Below, piece by piece: positions 1-7,936 of a DNA stretch of 64,000 bases (position 1 is its first letter; the number at the start of each line of letters is the position of its first letter). Below the pieces are notes generated by a model. It had not been told where the DNA came from, did no database searches, and was given only the letters and a program-made list of their open reading frames with translations. The translations under genes and the position numbers were made by a program. The stretch lies in NCBI RefSeq assembly GCF_938028735.1, contig NZ_CALIMF010000014.1, positions 1 through 64,000 of the forward strand. Direction: 5' to 3'. Source of the DNA: an uncultured Thermanaerothrix sp. (lineage in GTDB: Bacteria > Chloroflexota > Anaerolineae > Anaerolineales > Anaerolineaceae).

Positions 1-861
1 AATAATGGGACGAATGGTTTTGGGGTGCAAAACCTTAGCCCCAAAGTAGGCCAGTTCAGCAACTTCACGATAAGTCAATCGAGGAATGGTTTGGGCTTCC
101 GGAATGAGGCGCGGATCCGCCGTCATCACTCCATCCACATCAGTCCAGATCCACACTTCATCAGCATGTAAGGCAGCTGCCAAGACTGCTGCCGAGTAAT
201 CACTTCCACCTCGCCCTAGAGTGGTGGGAATACCCTCAGGAGTCGCTCCAATAAAACCGGTCACCACCGGAACCACACCACTTGCCAATAATGGGCGTAA
301 ATGTGCTTCCACCTTTGCCTGCGTGGCTTCCATATCCGGATGAGCCGATTGGAATTGCGCATCCGTCACAATCAAATGGGTAGCATCTACGGCTTGCGCC
401 GGGACTCCTGACGCTTGGAAGATAGCAGACAAAACGCGCACACTCATCCGTTCTCCCATCCCCGCCACAGCATCCAAAGCCCGTGGGGTGGCTTCCCCCA
501 ATACAGCAATGGCCTGCCACAAAGAGGCCAGCCGCTGTAACAAATCCTCAATGGATTGCAGGGCTTCTTGCCGCTTCTCTTCCGCGATCTCAAAGGCATT
601 TAGTAACGCTTGATGCCGCTCACGCAGATTTTGGATGGTAGCCTCAATTTCACGTTCATCCCCGTGTGCCACTTTATAAGCCTGAGAAAGCAGGGTTTCG
701 GTCACTCCAGCCAGCGCCGAGGCAACCACCACAAGAGATGCCCAGGTTGAGCGCGCCTCACGCACGATTTCCACCACATGCTGGACCGCTAACGCGTCGC
801 CGACAGAAGTACCGCCGAACTTCATCACCAATAGATTGTGGGAATGCGGACCTGCTGCCAT
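1..861 (-). CDS. lysC: Aspartate kinase, N-terminal part (cut by window edge)
   Basis: Aspartokinase phosphorylates aspartate at the head of the lysine, threonine and methionine pathways. The reading frame is open for 287 codons from an ATG at 861 to the left edge. The protein begins [20 protein letters not shown], with the KFGGTSV nucleotide/aspartate-binding motif at the start, and the last visible residues ([12 protein letters not shown]) are the family's conserved end of the amino-acid kinase domain. The catalytic domain is therefore almost complete and the C-terminal regulatory ACT domains lie outside the window. A strong ribosome site (AGGAG, 6 nt spacing) precedes the ATG and a TATAAT-like -10 lies at 919-924 on the minus strand. 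It is divergent from the ABC transporter. Isozyme type cannot be judged without the ACT part. Confidence 0.93.
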   Translation of the reverse strand, partial: MAAGPHSHNLLVMKFGGTSVGDALAVQHVVEIVREARSTWASLVVVASALAGVTETLLSQAYKVAHGDEREIEATIQNLRERHQALLNAFEIAEEKRQEALQSIEDLLQRLASLWQAIAVLGEATPRALDAVAGMGERMSVRVLSAIFQASGVPAQAVDATHLIVTDAQFQSAHPDMEATQAKVEAHLRPLLASGVVPVVTGFIGATPEGIPTTLGRGGSDYSAAVLAAALHADEVWIWTDVDGVMTADPRLIPEAQTIPRLTYREVAELAYFGAKVLHPKTIRPII

Positions 862-1024
862 TGCTGCTCCTGCTTACTTATAAAGGATACGAATTGTAAG
901 CCTCTTAAATTGTGGGCTATTATACGCATTTCCTCGCTTTTTGGGTATAGTTCTAGGAAAATTTCCTTACGTTCCCTTTAGCGAATAAAAGCAGGTATAC
1001 ACGGGGAAAGCTCAAAAAAGTTTC

Positions 1025-1053
1025 TTGACAGCAAGGGATGTTAAGGCTATATT
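1025..1053 (+). promoter_or_regulatory. Sigma-70 type promoter of the ABC transporter operon
   Basis: TTGACA at 1025-1030, a 17-nt spacer and TATATT at 1048-1053 make a near-consensus housekeeping promoter. Transcription would start near 1060, leaving a leader of about 170 nt before the first coding ATG at 1230. Confidence 0.75.
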
Positions 1054-1059
1054 TGAGAC

Positions 1060-1229
1060 ATATTTGAGAAACCAGAAATGGACGAGTTGGCTGCTCTCGA
1101 CTCCGATTACCATAGTTACACTTCGCTCCTGCATGGCATAAGCGGTTGAAGCCGGGCGAGGCGCTTTTCCATTAACCACCTCACGCCCCGCACTTCAACC
1201 CGTGCGGGGCGATTGTTTTGGGAGGTGGC
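1060..1229 (+). promoter_or_regulatory. Attenuator-type 5' leader with mutually exclusive hairpins
   Basis: Two incompatible folds are visible. GGTTGAAG (1144-1151) pairs perfectly with CTTCAACC (1193-1200) and is extended inward by GGG/CCC and CG/CG pairs (1154-1158 with 1184-1189) and GAGG/CCTC (1158-1161 with 1179-1182). This fold uses up the left arm of the intrinsic terminator at 1184-1219. The layout is that of a riboswitch or other antitermination leader. I could not match 1060-1143 to the TPP, SAM, guanidine, Mn (yybP-ykoY), fluoride or Moco consensus as I remember them, so the ligand is unknown. Confidence 0.6.
1184..1219 (+). terminator. Intrinsic terminator inside the ABC operon leader
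   Basis: CGCCCCGCAC (1184-1193) and GTGCGGGGCG (1202-1211) form a perfect 10-bp GC-rich stem with an 8-nt loop, followed by ATTGTTTT. It ends directly before the GGGAGGTGG ribosome site and the ATG at 1230, so it would stop transcription before the operon rather than after a gene. Confidence 0.75.
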
Positions 1230-2951
1230 ATGGCAACCCTTCGCGATCTGCTACTGCCTAAACCGCGCGAAGAACGCCTCTTTACTTTGGGGGATGTTTT
1301 AGTTCTGATCCTTATCGCTGTCCTACTATATGCCGGCGTATCTCTCGCAGTTAATGCGCCCCCTAGCGTTAAGGGCCCCACCATCTCATTAGCACCAACC
1401 GCTCTCCCTTGGTATACCCTGCTTTCAGTAGGGCGAATGGCAGCTGCTTACGCCCTTTCCCTGCTTTTCACATTGCTTTATGGTCGCGCCGCTGCCTACA
1501 ACAAACGGGCAGAACGCCTGTTGATGCCACTACTGGACGTTCTGCAAAGTGTTCCTATCTTGTCCTTTCTCCCAGTCGTCTTATTGAGTTTGAGCGCGAT
1601 CCTGCCCGAGACGGTAGCCGCCGAACTTGCCTCCATCGTGTTGATCTTTACCAGCCAGGCATGGAATATGACATTTGGTTGGTATCAATCCCTAACCACC
1701 ATTCCTAAAGAACTTAATGAAGCCAGCAACATCTTCCGCCTCAACACTTGGCTACGTTTCCGTTACTTAGAACTCCCTTTTGCGATGATTACCCTGATCT
1801 GGAACAGTATGATGAGCTGGGCAGGAGGATGGTTCTTCCTAATGGCTGCCGAAATTTTCACCGTTGGTGAACGCGATTTTCGCCTCCCAGGCCTAGGCTC
1901 CTACTTACAAGAAGCAGCCAATCAAGGCAATCTTCAAGCAATTTTATGGGGGTTGTTCACCCTAATCCTAACAATTGTGGCCCTGGATCAACTCATTTGG
2001 CGCCCGCTCCTTGCTTGGTCGGACCGTTTCAAACTGGAGATGGTAGAAAGTGACAACCCACCTACCTCGTGGTTCTTTGACCTACTCAACGGTTCCCGAC
2101 TGATCAATTGGCTACGCGAATATGTGTTGTCTCCCCTTACAGAGCGCATCGATTTGTGGGCAGTGCATCGTTACCCTATGCGTGAGAAGGGGGTAGCCAC
2201 TCCTCAACCAACCTGGTACACCATTGGGGTCGGCACCCTCCTAGCAGGGGGACTGCTTTATGGGGGGGTTCGAGCTGCTCAAATGCTTTTGAGCCTTCCG
2301 CTCCATCAATGGCTAGCCATCGGGCTGGGGGTGAGCGTAACCCTAGTGCGTGTCCTGGTTGCTCTCTTGTTCGCCCTAGCCTGGACCCTCCCTGTAGGCG
2401 TGGCTATCGGAACTCAACCTCGTCTGGCGGCTTTGTTCCAGCCCATTGTCCAAATCGCCGCATCCATACCCGCTACGGCCATCTTCCCGGTGATCTTGCT
2501 TTTCTTTCTCACCTTTCCTGGCGGACTTAACCTGGCGGCTGTCCTCCTCATGCTTATGGGAACACAGTGGTATCTGCTTTTCAACATCATTGCTGGCGCC
2601 TCGGCCATTCCCCAAGATCTCAAATTCACCTCCGCCCTCTTGCGCCTATCTAACTGGCAGCGCTGGCGCACACTTATTCTCCCGGCACTTTTCCCCTACC
2701 TAGTGACAGGAGCAATTACCGCCAGCGGTGGGGCTTGGAATGCCAGTATCGTTGCCGAATATGTTACCTTCGGCGGAAAGACTTATTCAACTCTGGGCAT
2801 TGGAGCGCTAATTGCTCAGGCAACGACCAGCGGGGATTACGCCTTGTTGCTAGCAGCTACCTTAAGCATGGTGCTTACTGTCGTCTTGATCAACCGCTTA
2901 TGGTGGCGACGTTTGTACCTCATTGCCGAAGAAAAATACCGTATGGAGTGA
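1230..2951 (+). CDS. ABC transporter permease with duplicated permease domains, anion (nitrate/sulfonate/bicarbonate) type
   Basis: A 573-residue inner-membrane protein made of two fused BPD-type permease halves. Each half has about five to six membrane helices and an EAA-like loop, around residue 170 (IPKELNEASNIFRL) and around residue 460 (IPQDLKFTSALLRL). These loops contact the ATPase. The duplicated architecture fits the family annotated as duplicated permease component of anion transport systems. A TTG four codons upstream also opens the frame, but GGAGG at 1221-1225 suits the ATG at 1230. The ATPase follows 4 nt downstream. No substrate-binding protein is nearby, so the substrate is not determined. 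Expression is probably controlled by the terminator/antiterminator leader in front. Confidence 0.85.
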   Translation: MATLRDLLLPKPREERLFTLGDVLVLILIAVLLYAGVSLAVNAPPSVKGPTISLAPTALPWYTLLSVGRMAAAYALSLLFTLLYGRAAAYNKRAERLLMPLLDVLQSVPILSFLPVVLLSLSAILPETVAAELASIVLIFTSQAWNMTFGWYQSLTTIPKELNEASNIFRLNTWLRFRYLELPFAMITLIWNSMMSWAGGWFFLMAAEIFTVGERDFRLPGLGSYLQEAANQGNLQAILWGLFTLILTIVALDQLIWRPLLAWSDRFKLEMVESDNPPTSWFFDLLNGSRLINWLREYVLSPLTERIDLWAVHRYPMREKGVATPQPTWYTIGVGTLLAGGLLYGGVRAAQMLLSLPLHQWLAIGLGVSVTLVRVLVALLFALAWTLPVGVAIGTQPRLAALFQPIVQIAASIPATAIFPVILLFFLTFPGGLNLAAVLLMLMGTQWYLLFNIIAGASAIPQDLKFTSALLRLSNWQRWRTLILPALFPYLVTGAITASGGAWNASIVAEYVTFGGKTYSTLGIGALIAQATTSGDYALLLAATLSMVLTVVLINRLWWRRLYLIAEEKYRME

Positions 2952-2955
2952 GATC

Positions 2956-4269
2956 ATGACCGACCAAAAACCATTACTCCAGCTCATTCACATTCAACAG
3001 CTCTACACAAGCGGCCGACGTCGCTTCGTGGCGGTTCAGGATGTCAATCTAACGGTTAATGAGGGAGAATTTGTAGCCTTGCTGGGGCCTTCGGGGTGCG
3101 GCAAGAGTACTCTCCTGCGAATTATCACAGGGCTTCAAAGGCCCTCTGAGGGACAGGTGCTTTATCGGGGCATACCTCTGGAAGGTGTAAACCCATATGC
3201 CACCATTGTCTTTCAAACCTTTGCTCTCTTTCCATGGCTGACCGTACAAGAAAACGTTGAATTGGCTCTACTTGCCCGTGGGGTACCCGCCGAAGAGCGT
3301 AAAACCCGCGCAATAGATCTGATTGATCGGGTGGGTTTAGACGGTTTTGAAACGGCTTATCCGCGTGAACTCTCGGGAGGTATGCGCCAGAAAGTTGGCT
3401 TTGCTCGGGCCATGGCGGTAGAACCGGAATTGCTTTGCTTGGACGAACCATTCTCTGCCTTGGACGTGCTGAGTGCCGAGAGCCTGCGCGGCGAATTACT
3501 GGAACTCTGGATTAGTGGGAACATTCCTACCCGCACCATCCTGATGGTGACCCATAACATTGAAGAGGCTATCTTCATGGCCGACCGATTGATCATTATG
3601 GACAAGGACCCCGGACGTATCGTGGCTGAAATGCCGATCAACCTGCCCCACCCACGGCAACGCAAGGCCCCCGAATTCCAAAGTCTAGTAGATCAAGTAT
3701 ATGCGCTCTTGGCAGGCCAGACCCAACCCGAGCCCATTGAATTGGGTGCAGCCCCTGGCGAACCGGGCAAAACGCGTACTCTACCTCAGATAACCATCAA
3801 CGACCTGGCCGGTTTTTTAGAATACCTGAACGAACAGCCAGACTATCGAGCCGATATCTTCCACCTTCCTGAAGATCTCGGCGTCGACTCTGACCACATT
3901 CTGCGATTAACTGAGGCCGCCGAGTTGCTCGGTTTTGCAACGGTTGAAAAGGGCGATATTCAACTGACTCCACTGGGTGAAACCTTTGCTCAGGCTAGTA
4001 TTTTGGCGCGCAAAGAAATTTTTGCTACCCGTATCCGGCGGTTGCCTTTGATGCGATGGTTACTGAATTTGCTGCGACGCGCTGAACAAAATACGCTCGA
4101 ATGGGAAGTAGTACGCTCTGCCCTGGAACTTGAGTTCCCTCCTGATGAAGCCGAGCGCCAACTAGACATTCTGATTGATTGGGGACGCTACGCCGAGTTG
4201 CTTGCTTATGACGATAATCAGGGCCTGCTCACCTTAGAGCCCGTATCGGCACCTGAACGAGCAGCTTAA
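2956..4269 (+). CDS. ABC transporter ATPase with C-terminal AAA-associated domain
   Basis: A 437-residue ATPase partner of the preceding permease, 4 nt downstream in the same operon. The ABC domain covers about residues 8-250: Walker A GPSGCGKST at about 44-52, Q-loop in VFQTFALFPW, signature LSGGMRQK and Walker B LLCLDEPFSALD, all intact. After residue 280 comes a region of about 150 residues rich in charged helices (NDLAGFLEYLNEQPDY onward). It matches the AAA-associated C-terminal domain found on some nitrate/sulfonate-type ATPases and may be a winged-helix regulatory module. An upstream ATG at 2923 lies inside the permease gene; 2956 has GGAG 7 nt ahead and is preferred. Substrate unknown. 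Confidence 0.87.
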   Translation: MTDQKPLLQLIHIQQLYTSGRRRFVAVQDVNLTVNEGEFVALLGPSGCGKSTLLRIITGLQRPSEGQVLYRGIPLEGVNPYATIVFQTFALFPWLTVQENVELALLARGVPAEERKTRAIDLIDRVGLDGFETAYPRELSGGMRQKVGFARAMAVEPELLCLDEPFSALDVLSAESLRGELLELWISGNIPTRTILMVTHNIEEAIFMADRLIIMDKDPGRIVAEMPINLPHPRQRKAPEFQSLVDQVYALLAGQTQPEPIELGAAPGEPGKTRTLPQITINDLAGFLEYLNEQPDYRADIFHLPEDLGVDSDHILRLTEAAELLGFATVEKGDIQLTPLGETFAQASILARKEIFATRIRRLPLMRWLLNLLRRAEQNTLEWEVVRSALELEFPPDEAERQLDILIDWGRYAELLAYDDNQGLLTLEPVSAPERAA

Positions 4270-4366
4270 AAGAGCCGCGTGTGCTGTCAAAAACTATGTT
4301 TTAAGCATTCCTCAAAAATTGCCGGGTATAATGCCTTTATCCTATTCCTAAGAGGAGGAATGCAGC

Positions 4367-5401
4367 TTGATATCCTTGCACCCCAGAGCCAGGTTCCAAC
4401 TTATAGGGATCATTCCCCTTGCCCTACTCATTTTTCTAATACGGCTTTCCCAGCCAACCGTGACCCTGGCTCAGAGCCCGCCACCGGTTTACCTCCCTAT
4501 CATCCTGAAACCCGATCCCTCAGGTGTTAGTTACCCACCCACCCCTGAATGGCTACAATATCTCAATCAATATCGGGCCCAAGCACTTTTGCCCTCACTT
4601 AAAGAAGAACCCACCTGGAGTGAGGGAGCTTGGAAACACGCTCGTTACATGGTTAAGAACGATCTCATCACCCACACGGAAGATCCAAAAAATCAGTGGT
4701 ATTCCCCAGAAGGCGAGACTGCAGGCCGCAACGGCAATGTGATGATCAGTACTTCGTTCTCCTACACAGAGGCCCAAGCAATTGACTTGTGGTTGCAAGG
4801 GCCTTTTCACGCGCTGGGCATCCTGCACCCTCGCCTTGAATGGACGGGCTTTGGCATTTATCACGAAGATATTGGTACTTACAAAACAGGAGCTGTCATG
4901 GACGTGCTGCGTGGGCGCACAACATACCCCTTAGATGCAATCGGTTACCCCATTTTCTGGCCTGGCAATAGACAGATCACATGGCTCAACCGCTACGTCG
5001 GTGGGGAATATCCTGATCCCCTTGCCCCATGCGGCTATCACGCACCCAGCGGTCTGCCGATCATAATTCAACTGGGAAATGGGAATTTATCCCCCCAAAT
5101 CAAGCACAGCGATTTGCATGGGCAGGGCAATTCCCTTCCTCACTGCATTTACACCGAAAACACCTACACCAACCCTGATTCCTCCCAGCAGAACCTGGCC
5201 CGCTCCATCCTAAACGCTCAGGATGCCGTTGTGCTCATCCCCCAAGCCCCATTGAAAGACGGTAGTTATACGGTCTTGCTAACCATTGCCGTTGCACCTA
5301 ACGGTCCGGATACAACCTATATTTGGACATTTGAAGTGACAACAACTGTTACGTCGCAATATTTACCAGAAACCTTGGGCGATCGCTCACAGACCCAATA
5401 A
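4367..5401 (+). CDS. Secreted CAP (SCP/PR1-like) domain protein
   Basis: A 344-residue exported protein. A hydrophobic signal peptide (about residues 12-35, ending near LAQ) is followed at once by VYLPIILK, a 'YLP' motif recurring in secreted proteins of this group. The CAP domain spans about residues 55-175 with HARYMVKNDLITHTED, a central Gly/Asn-rich loop and the late helix EAQAIDLWLQGPFHALGIL. The remaining 160 residues look like a beta-rich domain without a known motif. The TTG start at 4367 is chosen because AGAGGAGG (4351-4358) lies correctly upstream; an ATG at 4360 opens a different frame. Bacterial CAP proteins are extracellular, and their biochemical role is generally unclear. It is convergent with the protease gene that ends at 5425. 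Confidence 0.8.
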   Translation: MISLHPRARFQLIGIIPLALLIFLIRLSQPTVTLAQSPPPVYLPIILKPDPSGVSYPPTPEWLQYLNQYRAQALLPSLKEEPTWSEGAWKHARYMVKNDLITHTEDPKNQWYSPEGETAGRNGNVMISTSFSYTEAQAIDLWLQGPFHALGILHPRLEWTGFGIYHEDIGTYKTGAVMDVLRGRTTYPLDAIGYPIFWPGNRQITWLNRYVGGEYPDPLAPCGYHAPSGLPIIIQLGNGNLSPQIKHSDLHGQGNSLPHCIYTENTYTNPDSSQQNLARSILNAQDAVVLIPQAPLKDGSYTVLLTIAVAPNGPDTTYIWTFEVTTTVTSQYLPETLGDRSQTQ

Positions 5402-5424
5402 GGGTTGTAACAACTTATGCAACA

Positions 5425-6798
5425 CTAATTGGCACAGGTATCCTCTGGCGCCTCAACCTGACCCGGGCTTGTCACCTGCAAAGCACGATAAGCATTGAGG
5501 CGGGCAACTTGAGAATTAGCAACGAGCGGTAAGTACAACCGCCACGGGCTCTCTCCAATGGCTAGCGATCCTGCACTATAAGTATAACGTAGCGCCCACC
5601 AGACCTCGGTGTTTCTCCAGCCCGGATTCTGACTCCAAAGCAGCCCTGCAACTCCTGCCACGTGAGGGGCTGCCATGGAGGTACCGCTAGAGAGCATATA
5701 CCCTGAATTAATCACAGTACTATAAATATCAACCCCTGGCGCTAGTAAGTCCAGCGTCTCGTCACGTTGGGAGAACTGTGCCTCAACATCATACTGATCC
5801 ACCGCACCCACGGACACCACACGCGGCGAACGCGCAGGGTAGGACATTGAGATCTTGGATCCATTATTTCCGCTCGCAGCAATGATTAATACCCCTCGAT
5901 TAAAGGCCCCGTTGATCGCCTGCGCCAAGGTTTCAGAACAGTTGGGGCCCCCCAAGCTGAGGTTGACAATTCGTGCGCCTTGTTCAACGGCATACTCTAT
6001 CCCCTGCGCTACGGTTGTGGCATTGCCGGTTCCCTGGCTATCAAGTACTTTGATGGGCAAAATCTGACACTGCGGACACACACCCGCGACTCCCACCTCG
6101 TTGTTGGTGGCCGCGGCGGCAATTCCGGCCACATGGGTACCATGACCTTGATCATCCATAGCGTCAGAGTCGTCATTATTATTGACGAAGTTGCGGCCTC
6201 CATGCAAGACCTTGTCCTTTAGGTCGGGATGCCTGTAGTCCACCCCTGTATCCAGAACCGCAATCACCCGGTCAGACTGCCCCTGAGAAATCTCCCAGGC
6301 TTGGGGCAGTTGGATCTTTGGCAAAGCCCATTGATCCCGCCAAAATGGGTCATTGGGGATAAAGTCAAGCGCACGGTACACATGATTGGGCTCAGCATAT
6401 TCAATAAAATTTTGCTGGCGGAACAACTGCAGTGCTGCTTCCAGATCACTCCCCGGAGGCAACTTAACCACAAACACGCGTTCCAGCCCACTAGATCCTC
6501 GCCGCGCAGTCATGTATCCAAATTCTGGCCCAAGCAAGGGCTGTATGCTACGTACTCGAAGTCTTCGGTTTATGAGATCCAGTTCGCTTATTCCCGTAGC
6601 AGTGGCAGATAACGCACTGAGACGCAGGTAAGGCATATACCCCGGTTGGATCGCCACCAGCAACTCGTCGGGGACTACATCCTGATCTGCTGTGACCTCG
6701 TGCACTTTTCCACGCTCGGCACCTACCGGCACGTGCATTGAGAGCAAGGCAAGCACCCAACCGATAATAATCATCCCAACAAAGCATCGGCGCAACAT
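5425..6798 (-). CDS. Secreted subtilisin-like serine protease (peptidase S8)
   Basis: A 457-residue secreted protease. The order is signal peptide (residues 1-27), an inhibitor-like propeptide (about 35-145), then the catalytic domain with all three catalytic motifs: Asp in AVLDTGVDYRHPDL, His in GHGTHVAGIAAA and Ser in GTSMAAPHVAGVAGL. The oxyanion Asn lies in AASGNNGS. Near the C-terminus is RLYLPLVANSQ, another 'YLP' motif like that of the CAP protein next door. An ATG at 6798 has a modest GAGGG upstream. The gene lies 69 nt after the MetE-like gene on the same strand and may be cotranscribed, though function suggests no link. Confidence 0.92.
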   Translation of the reverse strand: MLRRCFVGMIIIGWVLALLSMHVPVGAERGKVHEVTADQDVVPDELLVAIQPGYMPYLRLSALSATATGISELDLINRRLRVRSIQPLLGPEFGYMTARRGSSGLERVFVVKLPPGSDLEAALQLFRQQNFIEYAEPNHVYRALDFIPNDPFWRDQWALPKIQLPQAWEISQGQSDRVIAVLDTGVDYRHPDLKDKVLHGGRNFVNNNDDSDAMDDQGHGTHVAGIAAAATNNEVGVAGVCPQCQILPIKVLDSQGTGNATTVAQGIEYAVEQGARIVNLSLGGPNCSETLAQAINGAFNRGVLIIAASGNNGSKISMSYPARSPRVVSVGAVDQYDVEAQFSQRDETLDLLAPGVDIYSTVINSGYMLSSGTSMAAPHVAGVAGLLWSQNPGWRNTEVWWALRYTYSAGSLAIGESPWRLYLPLVANSQVARLNAYRALQVTSPGQVEAPEDTCAN

Positions 6799-6867
6799 AA
6801 ATTTATTTTACCCTCAAAAGAGTGGTTCGTAGACCGCTTTCAAGGGGTGCAAGAAGTGGGCCAGGGG

Positions 6868-7899
6868 TTATTCAAGTCCTAATTCGTGCCGCACAATATG
6901 CGCGCCTGCAACCATGGCCCTGAGTTTTGCTCTGGCTGCCCAACGCGCCGTCTGGCTAAAGCCGCAATCCGGAACAATCACCAAACGCTCCGGCGCAATA
7001 AATGTCAAAAGGCTACGAATGCGCTCGGCGATCTCTTCAGGAGTCTCTATGTAGTAATTCTTAACATCCACCACACCCGCTGCCAGTGTTTTTCCAGCGG
7101 CTGCTACCTCCCGGGCTATTTCCACCTCGGCCATTTCCCGGTTCGCAAATTCCAGCGCCAATTCATCTACTTCCGCATCCAGAATGTTGGGAAAAATTAA
7201 CCTGTAGCGCCGACGTGCAACCGGACGCCCCATAAAATTACCGAAACAAAGATGAAGTCCTTTACGTACCCCGACCCCATTCAGGGTTCGCGAGAGAAGA
7301 TCCAGAAACACTTTTGGATCTCCGCCGTGAACTGCCATGCTGGGTTCATCAAGCTGGACAAAATCCGCACCTGCTTGGATGACAGCACGCAATTCCGCAT
7401 TGATAATATCTGCGAGCGCGTACGCCACTTCTATCCGATCACGGTATATCTTTCCTGGCAGAATCCGTCCGGCCAACGTAAAGGGACCTGGACAAGTTAC
7501 CTTGAGGGGTTGCTGGGTACGCTGGCGCGCATAAACATATTCGTGCACCACTCCCAAACCCTCGGGAGCCGCAAGTGGCTCCACGGCCTCGTACCTTTCC
7601 CGCTGATCATGACCCGGAATGCCCAAGCGGCGCTCCGGCGCCAATTCGTGCAGCCCCTTCAGGCGTCCGTAGAAACCCGCGGTAAAAAAGCCCAGGCGCC
7701 GCATTTCCCCGTCACTCAGGATATCTACCCCCGCTTCTTCCTGCTCGCGTAATGCCCAGTCCACCGCATCATTGAGCGTTTCCTCTACATCCCGAGGGCC
7801 AAACTCACCTCGGCGAATCGCCTCCACTGCCCAAACATACCACGCAGGCCAGGCATAACTGCCAATCACACTCGTGGTTAATGGCTTTATATTTACCAT
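6868..7899 (-). CDS. Core MetE: cobalamin-independent methionine synthase family, C-terminal domain only
   Basis: A 343-residue protein matching only the catalytic C-terminal barrel of MetE (full-length enzymes are about 750 residues). It starts TTSVIGSYAWPAW, has DGEMRR for substrate binding, LHLCFGN with the zinc-ligand His and Cys, and VPDCGFSQTARW with the last zinc Cys. The family makes methionine by methylating homocysteine. Short 'core' versions are known from Chloroflexota (Dehalococcoides) and archaea, and for some the methyl donor is methylcobalamin rather than methyl-folate. That donor assignment is inference here. AGGAGG precedes the ATG. No B12 riboswitch or second methionine gene is adjacent. 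Confidence 0.85.
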   Translation of the reverse strand: MVNIKPLTTSVIGSYAWPAWYVWAVEAIRRGEFGPRDVEETLNDAVDWALREQEEAGVDILSDGEMRRLGFFTAGFYGRLKGLHELAPERRLGIPGHDQRERYEAVEPLAAPEGLGVVHEYVYARQRTQQPLKVTCPGPFTLAGRILPGKIYRDRIEVAYALADIINAELRAVIQAGADFVQLDEPSMAVHGGDPKVFLDLLSRTLNGVGVRKGLHLCFGNFMGRPVARRRYRLIFPNILDAEVDELALEFANREMAEVEIAREVAAAGKTLAAGVVDVKNYYIETPEEIAERIRSLLTFIAPERLVIVPDCGFSQTARWAARAKLRAMVAGAHIVRHELGLE

Positions 7900-7936
7900 T
7901 TATTTCCCCTCCTATCCAATCTCATCAGATACCCAA

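Noticed and set aside
1060-1183. Mn (yybP-ykoY), guanidine, fluoride or TPP riboswitch before the ABC operon
   Set aside because: The conserved loop sequences of these classes could not be found; only the terminator/antiterminator part is supported.
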